Assembly (NCBI GenBank): GCA_036960565.1
Contig: JBALXQ010000028.1
Span: forward strand, 1-64,000
Direction of reading: 5' to 3'
DNA: 64,000 nt
Source of the DNA: Bermanella sp036960565
GTDB lineage: Bacteria; Pseudomonadota; Gammaproteobacteria; Pseudomonadales; Oceanobacteraceae
Of this stretch, positions 24,233 to 33,469 are shown in pieces (position 1 is the stretch's first letter; every line of letters begins with the position of its first letter). Made by a program: the position numbers and the translations under genes. Below the pieces are notes generated by a model that did no database searches, was not told where the DNA came from, and was given only the letters and a program-made list of their open reading frames with translations.

Positions 24233-24825
24233 CTTTAAGAAGTGATTTAAACATCATTCAAAGTTGGGTAAGCCCTGAAAGTCAGGTGCTTGATTTAGGC
24301 TGTGGCCACGGCGAACTACTGTCTTTTTTAAAACAGCACAAGCAATGTAAATCTTACGGGTTAGAGATCAATCCAGATAGCATTGTTAGCTGTGTAGAGA
24401 AAGGTTTAAACGTTATTGAGCACGACTTAAATGATGGCCTAAAGCATTTTAAAAATGGCAGCGTGGATACCGTCATCATGACGCAAGCACTGCAAGCGGT
24501 AGACCGCCCTGATTTATTATTAGAAGACATGTTGCGAGTAGGCAAAGAGGCCATTATTACCTTCCCTAACTTTGGTTACTGGCGCACGCGCTTGTTTCTA
24601 ATGTTAAAAGGTAAAATGCCCATGTCTAAAACTTTACCGTTTAACTGGTACGACACACCCAACATTCACATGTGTACTTTTCAAGATTTCGAAAAATTAT
24701 GCAGTGAAAAGGGTTTGCATATTTTAGATCGCACCGTGGTAAACAAGGATCATCAAGAATCTTTGGCTATTCGATTGTGGCCCAACCTTCTAGGTGAAAT
24801 CGCTATTTATCGTGTATCACGTTAA
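24229..24825 (+). CDS. metW: Methionine biosynthesis protein MetW
   Basis: A 198-residue Rossmann-fold methyltransferase-like protein. The SAM-binding motif LDLGCGHGE is at 21-29, with FPNFGYWRTR and PFNWYDTPNIHMCT conserved in the family. MetW is needed for MetX function in several proteobacteria. Start codon is embedded in the metX stop (ATGA), so translation is coupled. Confidence 0.96.
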   Translation: MTLRSDLNIIQSWVSPESQVLDLGCGHGELLSFLKQHKQCKSYGLEINPDSIVSCVEKGLNVIEHDLNDGLKHFKNGSVDTVIMTQALQAVDRPDLLLEDMLRVGKEAIITFPNFGYWRTRLFLMLKGKMPMSKTLPFNWYDTPNIHMCTFQDFEKLCSEKGLHILDRTVVNKDHQESLAIRLWPNLLGEIAIYRVSR

Positions 24826-24850
24826 TTAATTTTAGTTGAAGGAGCTTTCC

Positions 24851-25285
24851 ATGCGTTTATTCGTTTCTTTATGGCTTTGCTTAATGGCAACTTTTGCCAT
24901 GGCCGAACAAAAGAAAGTGTATGGCGATATTGAAGTGCATTATATCGGCCTCACCAGCTCTGAGCTGGATAAAGATGTAGCCAAAAGCTACGGCATCCCT
25001 CGAAGCCGCGCTCTTGGTTATCTGAGTATTAGCGTATTAAAAACTGGTGTGAGTGAATTGCCAGTGGCCTGGAACGCTAAGTTAGAAGGAGAGGTTTCTA
25101 ACTTAATTGGTCAGACCCGAGAATTAAGCTTCACTCGTATTCAAGAAAGCAATGCTTTGTATTTTTACAGCACCTTTGATTTTTACGACTCCGATATGTA
25201 TCGCTTCCACTTAAGAGTCACACCTGAAGGCAGTAAAAAAGCCCTAGACGTGAAATTCAGTCAGCGTTTTTACCAAGGCGAATAA
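24851..25285 (+). CDS. DUF4426 exported protein
   Basis: A 144-residue protein with signal peptide MRLFVSLWLCLMATFAMA and a DUF4426 body (YGDIEVHYIGLTSSELD near the mature N-terminus, NALYFYSTFDFYD near 110). Function unknown; the family regularly accompanies metXW and rdgB in Pseudomonas and relatives. The start was placed at the ATG 6 nt after AAGGAG rather than an upstream TTG. Confidence 0.9.
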   Translation: MRLFVSLWLCLMATFAMAEQKKVYGDIEVHYIGLTSSELDKDVAKSYGIPRSRALGYLSISVLKTGVSELPVAWNAKLEGEVSNLIGQTRELSFTRIQESNALYFYSTFDFYDSDMYRFHLRVTPEGSKKALDVKFSQRFYQGE

Positions 25286-25290
25286 GCAAT

Positions 25291-25887
25291 ATGTCTAAAC
25301 AAAAAGTGGTACTGGCCAGTGGTAATAAAGGCAAATTAGTTGAACTGCAGAATGCCTTAGATTCTTTTGACGTAGAATTAATTCCCCAAACTCAGTTTGA
25401 GGTAGAAAGCGCTGAAGAAACTGGTCTCACCTTTGTTGAAAATGCCATATTAAAAGCTCGCCACGCCAGTAAGATTACCGGGCTACCAGCGCTATCAGAT
25501 GACAGCGGCCTGGAAGTCGATGCTTTATTAGGTGCGCCTGGAATATACAGTGCTCGTTTTGCTGGCATTGATTGCAGCGATGAACAAAATAACCTTAAGC
25601 TATTAAGTGAGCTTAAGGATGTTGCCAAAGAAAGCCGATCTGCTCGCTTTCATTGCATCTTGGTTTACGTTCGCCATTGGCAGGACCCTACACCTATAAT
25701 TTGCCAAGGCAGTTGGGAAGGGCAAATTAAAACTGAGCTGGAAGGTGAAGGTGGCTTTGGTTACGATCCATTATTTTATGTGACCGAACTTAACTTAAGC
25801 GCCGCGCAATTAACCAAAGATCAAAAAAGTAAAATTAGTCACCGTGGCCAAGCCATTAAACAGCTTAACCAAATTTTTAGATTGTAA
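25291..25887 (+). CDS. rdgB: XTP/dITP diphosphatase RdgB
   Basis: RdgB (HAM1 family, 198 residues) removes non-canonical purine nucleotides (ITP, XTP, dITP). Motifs: SGNKGK at 9-14, SDDSGLEVDALLGAPGIYSARFAG in the middle (metal/base pocket) and GGFGYDPLF plus SHRGQA near the C-terminus. Five nucleotides after the DUF4426 gene and 5 before hemW: one operon. Confidence 0.97.
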   Translation: MSKQKVVLASGNKGKLVELQNALDSFDVELIPQTQFEVESAEETGLTFVENAILKARHASKITGLPALSDDSGLEVDALLGAPGIYSARFAGIDCSDEQNNLKLLSELKDVAKESRSARFHCILVYVRHWQDPTPIICQGSWEGQIKTELEGEGGFGYDPLFYVTELNLSAAQLTKDQKSKISHRGQAIKQLNQIFRL

Positions 25888-25892
25888 TTTTA

Positions 25893-27044
25893 ATGCCATT
25901 AACTCTGCCTCCGCTGTCCCTTTATATTCACGTTCCTTGGTGTGTTCGTAAGTGCCCATATTGTGATTTTAATAGTCACAAAGCCGATGAGACTCTGCCA
26001 GAGCAAGAGTATATAGAGGCGCTATTGGCCGACCTGCAACGAGATTTGCATTGGGTACAAGGGCGAGAAATTCATAGCATTTTCATCGGCGGCGGTACCC
26101 CTTCACTATTGAGTGTGAAGGCTTATGAAGAGCTATTTAAGGGCCTAAAAGAAAAACTGATTTTTAGCCAGAATATTGAAATCACCATGGAAGCCAACCC
26201 TGGTACCTTTGAAGCAGAAAAATTTAAAGGCTACCATGACCTAGGCATTAACCGTTTGTCTATCGGTATTCAAAGCTTCCAGGATCACCAACTAAAGCAC
26301 CTTGGCCGTATTCACAATGGAGCAGAAGCCATAGCCGCCGTTAGGCTGGCCAAAGATGCTGGCTTTACTAATTTTAATTTAGATTTAATGCATGGTTTGC
26401 CCGATCAGTCATTAGAAGATGCCCTCAATGATATTCAGCAAGCCATAAACCTGGGACCAACCCACATTAGTTGGTATCAACTGACCATTGAACCTAATAC
26501 CGAATTTTATAAATATCCGCCCAAGCTGCCTCAAGATGAAACACTGTGGGCCATTCAAGAAGCTGGCCAAACTCTATTAGCCCAACATGGCTTTAATCAG
26601 TATGAAATATCGGCTTATGCACAATCAGGTCGCCAGGCTAAACATAATATTAACTATTGGCAGTTTGGCGATTACCTGGGTATTGGTGCTGGCGCCCACG
26701 GTAAAATTACTGTCATTAAAAGTCCCGCTGAACAAAGCACAATATTACGCACTAGCAAGACTCGTCTGCCAAAAGACTATCTAAATAAGAACAAAATTCA
26801 TTCACTTAATAGCGAAGAGATTTCGCCAGAAGACCGCGACCTTGAGTTCTTTATGAATGCTTTACGTCTGTATCAAGGTACGCCCTTTGAAATCTTTGAA
26901 CAGCGCACCGGCCTTAGTATTTCACACTGCAAAGCAAAAATGGAAAACGCCATTGAAGCTGGCCTGTTAGAGCCCGGAGACGAAATAAAAACCACCCCTA
27001 AAGGCCAACTATTCTTAAACGAACTATTAGAAAAATTCCTATAG
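25893..27044 (+). CDS. hemW: HemW heme chaperone (radical SAM)
   Basis: HemW (383 residues, formerly annotated as an oxygen-independent coproporphyrinogen oxidase) binds heme and a radical-SAM 4Fe-4S cluster with C17, C21 and C24 in CVRKCPYC. The GGGTPS motif (SAM-binding) and the C-terminal HemW domain are present. The extra cysteine after the cluster motif, typical of HemN, is absent, which supports HemW. Final gene of the metX-metW-DUF4426-rdgB-hemW run. Confidence 0.93.
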   Translation: MPLTLPPLSLYIHVPWCVRKCPYCDFNSHKADETLPEQEYIEALLADLQRDLHWVQGREIHSIFIGGGTPSLLSVKAYEELFKGLKEKLIFSQNIEITMEANPGTFEAEKFKGYHDLGINRLSIGIQSFQDHQLKHLGRIHNGAEAIAAVRLAKDAGFTNFNLDLMHGLPDQSLEDALNDIQQAINLGPTHISWYQLTIEPNTEFYKYPPKLPQDETLWAIQEAGQTLLAQHGFNQYEISAYAQSGRQAKHNINYWQFGDYLGIGAGAHGKITVIKSPAEQSTILRTSKTRLPKDYLNKNKIHSLNSEEISPEDRDLEFFMNALRLYQGTPFEIFEQRTGLSISHCKAKMENAIEAGLLEPGDEIKTTPKGQLFLNELLEKFL

Positions 27045-27089
27045 GCTGTCACAGATAGCCCTAAAGGATCTTCACGAAAGTGCGCCATC

Positions 27090-27160
27090 TTAGCAAATGC
27101 TAATGCAGAAGAACTCTCCCCTAGGCATGATGAATCAAGTCTAAAAATAAGTGGGAGAGT
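27090..27160 (+). promoter_or_regulatory. Palindrome and RBS-pairing leader before the acyl-CoA synthetase
   Basis: A 14-bp palindrome TTAGCA-AA-TGCTAA is at 27090-27103. Further on, ACTCTCCC (27113-27120) is perfectly complementary to GGGAGAGT (27153-27160), which contains the ribosome-binding site of the next gene. The palindrome resembles an operator; the second pair could hide the ribosome-binding site. Confidence 0.4.
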
Positions 27161-27164
27161 AAAC

Positions 27165-28937
27165 ATGGCGAATCAAACCAATAACGTATCCAGTACCTAT
27201 GATTTAATTAGCCAGGCAGCCCAGCGCTCCCCTGACGCCAATGCCATTACATTTGTAAAAACCATGGCGCCAACCTTCATTGATGAAACCATTAGTTATT
27301 CCCAGTTATTAGGTCATGTAAGTCGCACCGCTCGCATGCTGCGCGAACACCTTCCTACTGATTCAGACAAACCTGGTGTTATCTCTTTTTTACTGCCTAA
27401 CATCCCTCAAGCCAGCTTTCTCTTGTGGGGAAGCGAAGCCATTGGTATTGCTAACCCGCTAAATCCCTTATTAAGTGAAGACGCCCTCACCTCTCTAATG
27501 GAAAAAGCTGGTACAGATATTATCGTGGCGCTTGGACCAAATCCTAACAGCGATATTTGGCAAAAATCGGTAGCGGTTAGTCAGCGCTTGAGTAAAAAAC
27601 CGAAATTAATCTCGGCGCTAATTCCCGCTGGCGCCGAATTTGATCATTACGACACGCTATTACCTCAATTTAAAAGCACTGAGCTGCCCAAAGAATGGCT
27701 ACCTAAGCCTGACGATATTGCCGCTTATTTTCACACAGGTGGCACCACTGGCACGCCTAAACTCGCTCAGCACACCCATACAAACCAGTTAACAATGGTT
27801 CATTCTTACTTGGGCTCCATGAACTTGTCCGAAGGCGATACCATAGTAAATGGCCTGCCTATGTTTCATGTGGCGGGTAGTTTAGTCATTGCCCTAGGTT
27901 CGGTGGCGGCGGGAGCTAATATGTTGCTACCGACCATTGCTGGCTTTCGTGATCCCAATGTCATCCAGCGTCACTGGGATATTGTGGACCACTACAAAGT
28001 GAGTGTGAGTGGCGGCATTTCTACTTCAATCGCCAGCATGGCTGGCATTCCCATCGGCCAAGCCGATATTAGTTCGTTAAAGTGCATGATCACGGGTGGC
28101 GCACCAACACCTATTAGCGTAGCTAAGGAAATAATGACCTTAACTGAGCGCCCTCTCTATCAAATATACGGTTTAACTGAAGTGGCTGGCGGCATTGCCC
28201 TGCCTAATATAAACGAAGCCCCTGTAGTGGGCAGTTCAGGTTACATTTTAGACAGTGTCGAAGTGCGCATTAACAGCAAACAGCAACAACCAGGTGCCGT
28301 AGGAGAGATATGTGTGCGCGGCCCCATGGTCTTTTCAGGCTACCTGGGAGAAGCTGATTCGCCGCTTAAAGATGGCTGGCTACATACAGGTGATCTTGGT
28401 TATTTGGATGATAAACGTAACCTATTTATTACTGGGCGAGCCAAGGACCTAATCATCCGCAGTGGCCACAATATAGATCCCGCCGTTATTGAAGCGTGCT
28501 TGGATTCTCACCCAGATGTTTCCATGTCGGCAGCTGTGGCCAAGCCCGATCTTTATGCGGGAGAATTACCGGTGGCTTATGTGCAATTGCACCCGAATGC
28601 TTTGGTAACTGAAGAAGAACTACGAAGTTTTGCGATGGAGAATATCAGCGAGCGCCCAGCATGCCCTAAGTCTGTCCATATATTAAAAGAGCTGCCCGTG
28701 ACCGCTGTCGGTAAAATCCACAAGCCAAGCCTTAGAATATTAACGGCAGAAGACGTGGTAAATGAGGCACTAAAAGAATTTAAGGTACAGTTAAATTCTA
28801 AGTTACTTGAAAGTGGTGTTATCGCCATTCAGGTAGATGTGAATTCAGCCGAAAGGGATTCAGTCCAAGAACACTGCATCACTATGCATGAAGCACTTGG
28901 CTTGCAATTCACCTTATGTGAAGTAGAAACGGCATAA
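27165..28937 (+). CDS. ANL-superfamily acyl-CoA synthetase
   Basis: A 590-residue adenylate-forming ligase, activating a carboxylic acid as acyl-AMP and then acyl-CoA. Motifs: P-loop HTGGTTGTPK (about 190-199), YGLTEVAGG (A5), DGWLHTGDLGYLDD (A7), GRAKDLIIRSGHNI (A8) and the catalytic lysine in TAVGKIHKP (A10). A C-terminal tail of about 60 residues extends past the usual end. Substrate is not evident; medium- or long-chain fatty acids would fit. The gene is single, converges on a Crp/Fnr gene and has a leader with palindromes. Confidence 0.88.
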   Translation: MANQTNNVSSTYDLISQAAQRSPDANAITFVKTMAPTFIDETISYSQLLGHVSRTARMLREHLPTDSDKPGVISFLLPNIPQASFLLWGSEAIGIANPLNPLLSEDALTSLMEKAGTDIIVALGPNPNSDIWQKSVAVSQRLSKKPKLISALIPAGAEFDHYDTLLPQFKSTELPKEWLPKPDDIAAYFHTGGTTGTPKLAQHTHTNQLTMVHSYLGSMNLSEGDTIVNGLPMFHVAGSLVIALGSVAAGANMLLPTIAGFRDPNVIQRHWDIVDHYKVSVSGGISTSIASMAGIPIGQADISSLKCMITGGAPTPISVAKEIMTLTERPLYQIYGLTEVAGGIALPNINEAPVVGSSGYILDSVEVRINSKQQQPGAVGEICVRGPMVFSGYLGEADSPLKDGWLHTGDLGYLDDKRNLFITGRAKDLIIRSGHNIDPAVIEACLDSHPDVSMSAAVAKPDLYAGELPVAYVQLHPNALVTEEELRSFAMENISERPACPKSVHILKELPVTAVGKIHKPSLRILTAEDVVNEALKEFKVQLNSKLLESGVIAIQVDVNSAERDSVQEHCITMHEALGLQFTLCEVETA

Positions 28938-28978
28938 GCCAAGAAACTAGAAAGTCCCTGAAGTTGAGTAAGCAGGGG

Positions 28979-29575
28979 CTACTTATTCAATTTAGCCCGT
29001 TTCCCTTTTAATCTCGATAACGATACCGCATCCATTCCCAAGTACGAGGCTAAATGATATTGCGCTACTTTACGCTCAATGAGCCAATGCTCATTTTGTT
29101 CAAGCCAATCAAACCGCTCTTGAGCATTTCCTGTTAACAAAATGCTTTCCCTAACCTCATTGCGTAAAAAAATTATCTGAGTAATTTGCTCAATTAACTG
29201 CGCCACCACCGAGTTATCTTTCGCAGCACTCATCAAATCATCAATGGGTGTACGGTAAAGTATGGATGGCTCCAGTGTCTGGATATTATAACGGCTGGGT
29301 GCTTGGGTTAAATAAGCGCTTAAAGAACCCACAACCTGACCCTCATAAAAGAATGACTTATTCCATTCTTTACCTTGATGGGAAGTATAAAAATAACGTA
29401 CTAAGCCTTCTTTAATGACGTAGAAATACTTTTGATCCTCACCTGCGCGTAACAGACTGTGCTCTGAATCCACGATGATCTCTTCGACCAGTGGTAGCCA
29501 AGCATCCCAGGACTTGGAGTCCTGTATAGAATAACTGGATAAACTTTTCTTAAAGACTTCTGGATCAACCATCAT
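28979..29575 (-). CDS. Crp/Fnr-family cyclic-nucleotide-binding regulator
   Basis: A 198-residue Crp/Fnr-type regulator: cNMP-binding beta-roll over about 25-115 (LLRAGEDQKYFYVIKEGLVRYFY, FFYEGQVVGSLSAYL) and a short C-terminal helical DNA-binding region (YHLASYLGMDAVSLSRLKGK) close to the wHTH of this family. No Fnr-type cysteines are visible, so it is not an oxygen sensor of the Fnr kind; the ligand is unknown. A perfect inverted repeat lies 22 bp before its start. Confidence 0.85.
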   Translation of the reverse strand: MMVDPEVFKKSLSSYSIQDSKSWDAWLPLVEEIIVDSEHSLLRAGEDQKYFYVIKEGLVRYFYTSHQGKEWNKSFFYEGQVVGSLSAYLTQAPSRYNIQTLEPSILYRTPIDDLMSAAKDNSVVAQLIEQITQIIFLRNEVRESILLTGNAQERFDWLEQNEHWLIERKVAQYHLASYLGMDAVSLSRLKGKRAKLNK

Positions 29576-29597
29576 TTAACATCAGCCTACTATGCTA

Positions 29598-29620
29598 GGT
29601 TGGCCGCTAGTAGGCCAACC
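29598..29620. promoter_or_regulatory. Inverted repeat upstream of the Crp/Fnr gene
   Basis: GGTTGGCC-N7-GGCCAACC, a perfect 8-bp dyad 22 bp before the start codon. No T-tract follows, so an operator (perhaps autoregulatory) or a 5' mRNA hairpin is more likely than a terminator. Confidence 0.5.
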
Positions 29621-29668
29621 ACTAATACATTACGGATACAGCGGGAAAGCTCAAGATCAAGACACAAA

Positions 29669-29693
29669 AAAGGCGAACCTAGGTTCGCCTTTC
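29669..29693 (-). terminator. Terminator of the PA4642-type gene
   Basis: Near-perfect palindrome AAGGCGAACCT / AGGTTCGCCTT followed on the - strand by T6. Confidence 0.85.
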
Positions 29694-29717
29694 AAAAGTC
29701 GAATAACCAAGAACGGA

Positions 29718-30011
29718 TTACTGTGCGCCTGCCGCTTTCAATACATCGCTATAAGGCTTGCCAGGTGCATGCGAGGCCATCACGCTCATAGCACTTTCAC
29801 CCGCTAGGTTTTTGGCTGAAACGTTATGCCCTTCATCTTTAAAGAAGGCTACAAATTCTTCAAAGGTGTCGGCAGTCATGTATTGATAAGCTTTCAACAA
29901 ATTAATGAAATCTACATCGGTACCATCGTGGCTCTTACTTTCTAGAAAAAAGCGCATGCTCTCTTCTGTCCATTCGCCACCAAATACTTTTTGTTTATCT
30001 TTTTTCAACAT
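29718..30011 (-). CDS. PA4642-family small protein
   Basis: A 97-residue cytoplasmic protein related by pattern to the Pseudomonas PA4642 family: EWTEESMRFFLES, DGTDVDFINLLKAYQYM, a central FEEFVAFF segment, AKNLAGES and a C-terminal SDVLKAAGA. The repeat-like helices and final AGA resemble an ankyrin-type fold. Function unknown. Start chosen at the ATG 8 nt after AGGA rather than the TTG 6 nt upstream. Downstream of trmB on the same strand, separated by 74 bp. Confidence 0.75.
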   Translation of the reverse strand: MLKKDKQKVFGGEWTEESMRFFLESKSHDGTDVDFINLLKAYQYMTADTFEEFVAFFKDEGHNVSAKNLAGESAMSVMASHAPGKPYSDVLKAAGAQ

Positions 30012-30085
30012 AATCAATTTCCTGTCATTAATTCGTTCAAGCTCTAATTGGGGTTTTCTTAGCTCATCCTTTTTCAGCTATTGCG

Positions 30086-30832
30086 TTAGCTTACTTTTTT
30101 GAAGATGAGATCCCAAACCCCGTGACCTAGGTTCTCGCCACGTTTTTCAAATTTGGTTAAAGGGCGAAAATCCGGGCGGGGGTGATATTCACCTGCTGAA
30201 ATCACATTCTCGTACCCGGGCGCTTCATTCATAACTTCCATCATGTGTTCAGCGTAATTTTCCCAGTCGGTGGCCATATGGAAGTTACCGCCGGTTTTTA
30301 ACTTTTTCCGCAAGGTTTCAGCAAACCCCAGCTGCACAATACGGCGTTTGTGATGACGAGATTTATGCCAAGGATCAGGAAAATACAATTGCACTGTTTG
30401 TAAGCTGTTATCCGCGATGCATTGAGCCAATACTTCTATGGCATCATCCTTGAAAACCCTCAAATTCTGTATATTGAAGTCATCAGCATCCCGTAAAATC
30501 TTACCTACACCCGGCGTATGAACTTCGATACCAATATAATTTAGATCAGGATTGGCCTGACACATTTCGATTAGGCTTTTACCCATACCAAAACCGATTT
30601 CAAGCACCACTGGATTATCATTACCAAATATTGCTTGGTAATCTAATATACCCGCATCAAGCATTAAGCCTTTATCGGTAAAATGCTGCTTGTAACCTTC
30701 ACGCTGAGCATCGGTCATACGGCCGGCACGAATTACAAACGATTTAATACGCTTAGCATAGGTTACCTGCTCAGCATCAGCAGGCGTCTTACCTGTGTCG
30801 AGCGGGTCTTTTGAAGGCTTTTTATCTGTCAT
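30086..30832 (-). CDS. trmB: tRNA (guanine-N7)-methyltransferase TrmB
   Basis: TrmB methylates G46 of tRNAs. SAM-binding EIGFGMGKSLIEM is near residue 80, the tRNA-contact motif YFPDPWHKSRHHKRR near 155-170, and the C-terminal segment TKFEKRGE is conserved. The start was set at the ATG after GGAAATCAAG; an in-frame TTG 12 nt upstream is possible. It overlaps the DUF423 gene by 11 nt. Confidence 0.96.
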   Translation of the reverse strand: MTDKKPSKDPLDTGKTPADAEQVTYAKRIKSFVIRAGRMTDAQREGYKQHFTDKGLMLDAGILDYQAIFGNDNPVVLEIGFGMGKSLIEMCQANPDLNYIGIEVHTPGVGKILRDADDFNIQNLRVFKDDAIEVLAQCIADNSLQTVQLYFPDPWHKSRHHKRRIVQLGFAETLRKKLKTGGNFHMATDWENYAEHMMEVMNEAPGYENVISAGEYHPRPDFRPLTKFEKRGENLGHGVWDLIFKKVS

Positions 30833-31229
30833 CTTGATTTCCAAAAACTGTATCTACTGCGCAGGCGGCCCATATTAATAAGCCCCAACCTCCCAAGAAA
30901 GCCAAGCCTCCTATGGGCGTTATAATAGCTAGGGTACGAATGTCGGTAATCGCCATAAAGTATAGGCTACCGCTAAACATCAGTATGCCCATTATGAAGC
31001 TGTAAGCCGCTGCTTTTAAACCAGCCCAATTAGGCCACTGCTGAAGCGCAAAAGCTAATATCAAAATCATGAGGGCATGAAACATTTGATATTGAACACC
31101 CGTGGCAATCCAGCCCAAAGCCTGTTCACTAAGCTGTGCTTTTAGAGCATGACTGGCAAATGCCCCCATCAGCACGCTCAAAGCCGCTAATGAAGCACCA
31201 ACAACTAGTAATATTTTATTCGATTTCAT
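30822..31229 (-). CDS. DUF423 (YgdD-type) membrane protein
   Basis: A 135-residue protein with four hydrophobic helices and the family motif GAFASHALKAQLSEQ (about 22-36) and WIATGVQYQMFHALMIL. Members are small inner-membrane proteins without a settled function. Overlaps trmB by 11 nt, so the two are translated together. Confidence 0.92.
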   Translation of the reverse strand: MKSNKILLVVGASLAALSVLMGAFASHALKAQLSEQALGWIATGVQYQMFHALMILILAFALQQWPNWAGLKAAAYSFIMGILMFSGSLYFMAITDIRTLAIITPIGGLAFLGGWGLLIWAACAVDTVFGNQDDR

Positions 31230-31294
31230 AAGGGTGGCAAAGATACTGAGATAAGCAGATAAATCAAGGGCAGAAGGTAGGATTAATACAAACG

Positions 31295-31320
31295 AAACAG
31301 GCTGCCGAAGCAGCCTGTTT
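31295..31320 (-). terminator. Terminator downstream of rpoH
   Basis: A 10-bp perfect stem AAACAGGCTG / CAGCCTGTTT with a 6-nt loop; on the - strand the tail is T-rich (GTTTCGTTTG). Confidence 0.75.
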
Positions 31321-31341
31321 GCACATCTCAGTTAAAGCGCT

Positions 31342-32208
31342 TTAAGCTTCTGCGCTTAACATGCCTTTAACTTTGTTCATGGCATTTTTTTCTAGCTGAC
31401 GAATACGTTCAGCAGATACACCGTATTCAGCGGCAAGCTCATGCAAGGTCGACTTTTCTTCCTGTAACCAACGGCGCATCAAGATATCTTGGCTGCGTTC
31501 GTCCAGCTGCTTCATGGCTTCGGCTAGTCGAGCAGTTGAATCTTGCTCGTAGTTATCTTGCTCAACCATAGCAGCAGGTTCAAAGCTGTGGTCTTCAAGG
31601 TAGTTTGCCGGAGCCTGATAGGCACTATCATCGTCATCCGCTACCGGGCTATCAAAAGTGGCATCATAGGCCGTTAGTCGACCTTCCATTTCATGCACAT
31701 CTTTAAGCTTAACCCCCAAATCATTGGCGATGTTTTGCGCTTCATTTTCGTTTAACCAACCTAATTTTTTCTTGGCACCACGTAAATTAAAGAACAATTT
31801 ACGCTGAGCTTTAGTGGTGGCAACTTTAACGATACGCCAGTTTTTCAATATGAATTCGTGTATTTCAGCCTTAATCCAATGAACTGCAAAGCTCACAAGG
31901 CGAACACCCACTTCTGGGTTAAAGCGTTTTACCGCTTTCATCAAGCCAACATTACCTTCTTGAATAAGGTCTGACTGATTTAAACCATAACCACTGTAGC
32001 TACGGGCAATATGAACAACAAAACGTAAATGAGAGACAACTAGATGACGAGCAGCTTCTAGATCACCATCAAAATAAAGGCGCTCTGCGATTTCTTTCTC
32101 TTCGGCCGCTGTTAAAACAGCGATTCCGCCAATGGCATTTAGATAGCCATCAATATCACGACCAGGAGTTAAACTAGCGATGGTATTGGCCATTAAACTT
32201 GTGTTCAT
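31342..32208 (-). CDS. rpoH: RNA polymerase sigma-32 factor RpoH
   Basis: The heat-shock sigma factor (288 residues). Regions 2.1-2.4 (about 50-120, DLIQEGNVGLMKAVKRF, SFAVHWIKAEIHEFIL), the diagnostic RpoH box QRKLFFNLR (135-143) and region 4.2 (LHELAAEYGVSAERIRQLE). It sits next to ftsX-ftsE-ftsY, as in E. coli and Pseudomonas. The 265-bp upstream gap probably carries its own promoters; none is obvious to me. Confidence 0.98.
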   Translation of the reverse strand: MNTSLMANTIASLTPGRDIDGYLNAIGGIAVLTAAEEKEIAERLYFDGDLEAARHLVVSHLRFVVHIARSYSGYGLNQSDLIQEGNVGLMKAVKRFNPEVGVRLVSFAVHWIKAEIHEFILKNWRIVKVATTKAQRKLFFNLRGAKKKLGWLNENEAQNIANDLGVKLKDVHEMEGRLTAYDATFDSPVADDDDSAYQAPANYLEDHSFEPAAMVEQDNYEQDSTARLAEAMKQLDERSQDILMRRWLQEEKSTLHELAAEYGVSAERIRQLEKNAMNKVKGMLSAEA

Positions 32209-32473
32209 GTACTTGTACTCTCCTTATTGACGAGATTTTGTATCTTTTACAAATATTAACTGATTTGCAGTGTAGCACTGAGTTTTTAGAGCGCCAAGGC
32301 CGTTTAAAGTTCTTTACACGTTTATTGTGAAACTCAATGTTTCGCAGCGGCCACCAATAAATTTTAGAGTATTAAATTTGGCCAAAGTTCTGTTCCAATC
32401 ATTAATACACCATAAAAAAATGACTTTTCGCACACTTTAACAAACTTATCTTTTGTCACTACAGCATTGGCAA

Positions 32474-33469
32474 TTAGGGATTAATCCGTACCAAATGCCT
32501 TGAGACTGCCAACCATGCGCCTAACCAGCCTAATACCACTCCATCAAAAATTAACAGCAGGCTATCCTCTGCGCCCAAACCACTTAATACAAACTCACTG
32601 CCATAAAGGCTAATAAGCTGCTCCACCGGACCCGACAGCCAATAAAGCCCAATGGTTAATAATAGCCAAGCAATTAGACCGCCACCTAGGCCGAACCACA
32701 GCCCTGTGTATAAAAAAGGACGGCGCACAAAAGCATCTGTTCCGCCTACCAACTTCACCACCAGTATTTCATCACGGCGACTTTCAATGGATAGACGAAT
32801 GGTATTGCCAATAATAAGCAAGACGGCCAGGCCTAAGAGAGTTGCCAAGGCCCACACCAAGCGCTGCCCTAATTCCATAAATTGATACAAACGCTTCACC
32901 CATAACAAATCTAACTGCACAGATTCTACCTGAGGGTATAGCAACAACTTATTCTGTAGCTTTTCCATGGCCCTAGCATCTTGGCTGGCTAAATTGGGCA
33001 CCACGCTAATGACGCCAGGCAAAGGGTTGCTCTGTAACCCCTGTACCACATCGCTTAAGCCTGTGGCAGCACTGAACTCTTTTAAGGCCTGTTGTGGGCT
33101 AATATAAATGGCGTCACTTACCTGATCTAAACTGGAAATCCCCTCGGTTAGCTTATTAGCTGCTCGAGACAAAACCCCTTTTTTTAAATACACGCTAATT
33201 TGACTACTTTGATCCCACACGCGACTGAGTTGCTTCACATTCTCAAGGGATACAAACAAGGTCATGGGCAGTGCTAATGCAATCCCCAGCACCAACCAGG
33301 TCATGACACTTGAGCCAGGGGAACGTAACAACCTTAATAAGCTGTCTTTGGCGGTTAACCTATGGTGCTGTAAATAAGCTTTCCACTGACTGTTAACCGT
33401 CACCTTGCTATGACGAGCACCACTTTTTGCAGGCGCTGAAGTAGGCTTTTTCGACTTATTACCACTCAT
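32474..33469 (-). CDS. ftsX: Cell division protein FtsX
   Basis: FtsX (331 residues) is the membrane subunit of the FtsEX complex that activates septal peptidoglycan hydrolases through a periplasmic loop. An N-terminal cytoplasmic extension (about 1-50, Lys/Ser/Ala-rich), TM1 near 53-75, a periplasmic domain (80-205) and three TM segments (about 208-230, 255-275, 300-325). Overlaps ftsE by 4 nt. Confidence 0.97.
   Translation of the reverse strand: MSGNKSKKPTSAPAKSGARHSKVTVNSQWKAYLQHHRLTAKDSLLRLLRSPGSSVMTWLVLGIALALPMTLFVSLENVKQLSRVWDQSSQISVYLKKGVLSRAANKLTEGISSLDQVSDAIYISPQQALKEFSAATGLSDVVQGLQSNPLPGVISVVPNLASQDARAMEKLQNKLLLYPQVESVQLDLLWVKRLYQFMELGQRLVWALATLLGLAVLLIIGNTIRLSIESRRDEILVVKLVGGTDAFVRRPFLYTGLWFGLGGGLIAWLLLTIGLYWLSGPVEQLISLYGSEFVLSGLGAEDSLLLIFDGVVLGWLGAWLAVSRHLVRINP

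Noticed and set aside
23087..24825. metX-metW as an unusual fusion or new pathway
   Set aside because: The 4-nt overlap and gene pair are standard in Pseudomonas and other proteobacteria.
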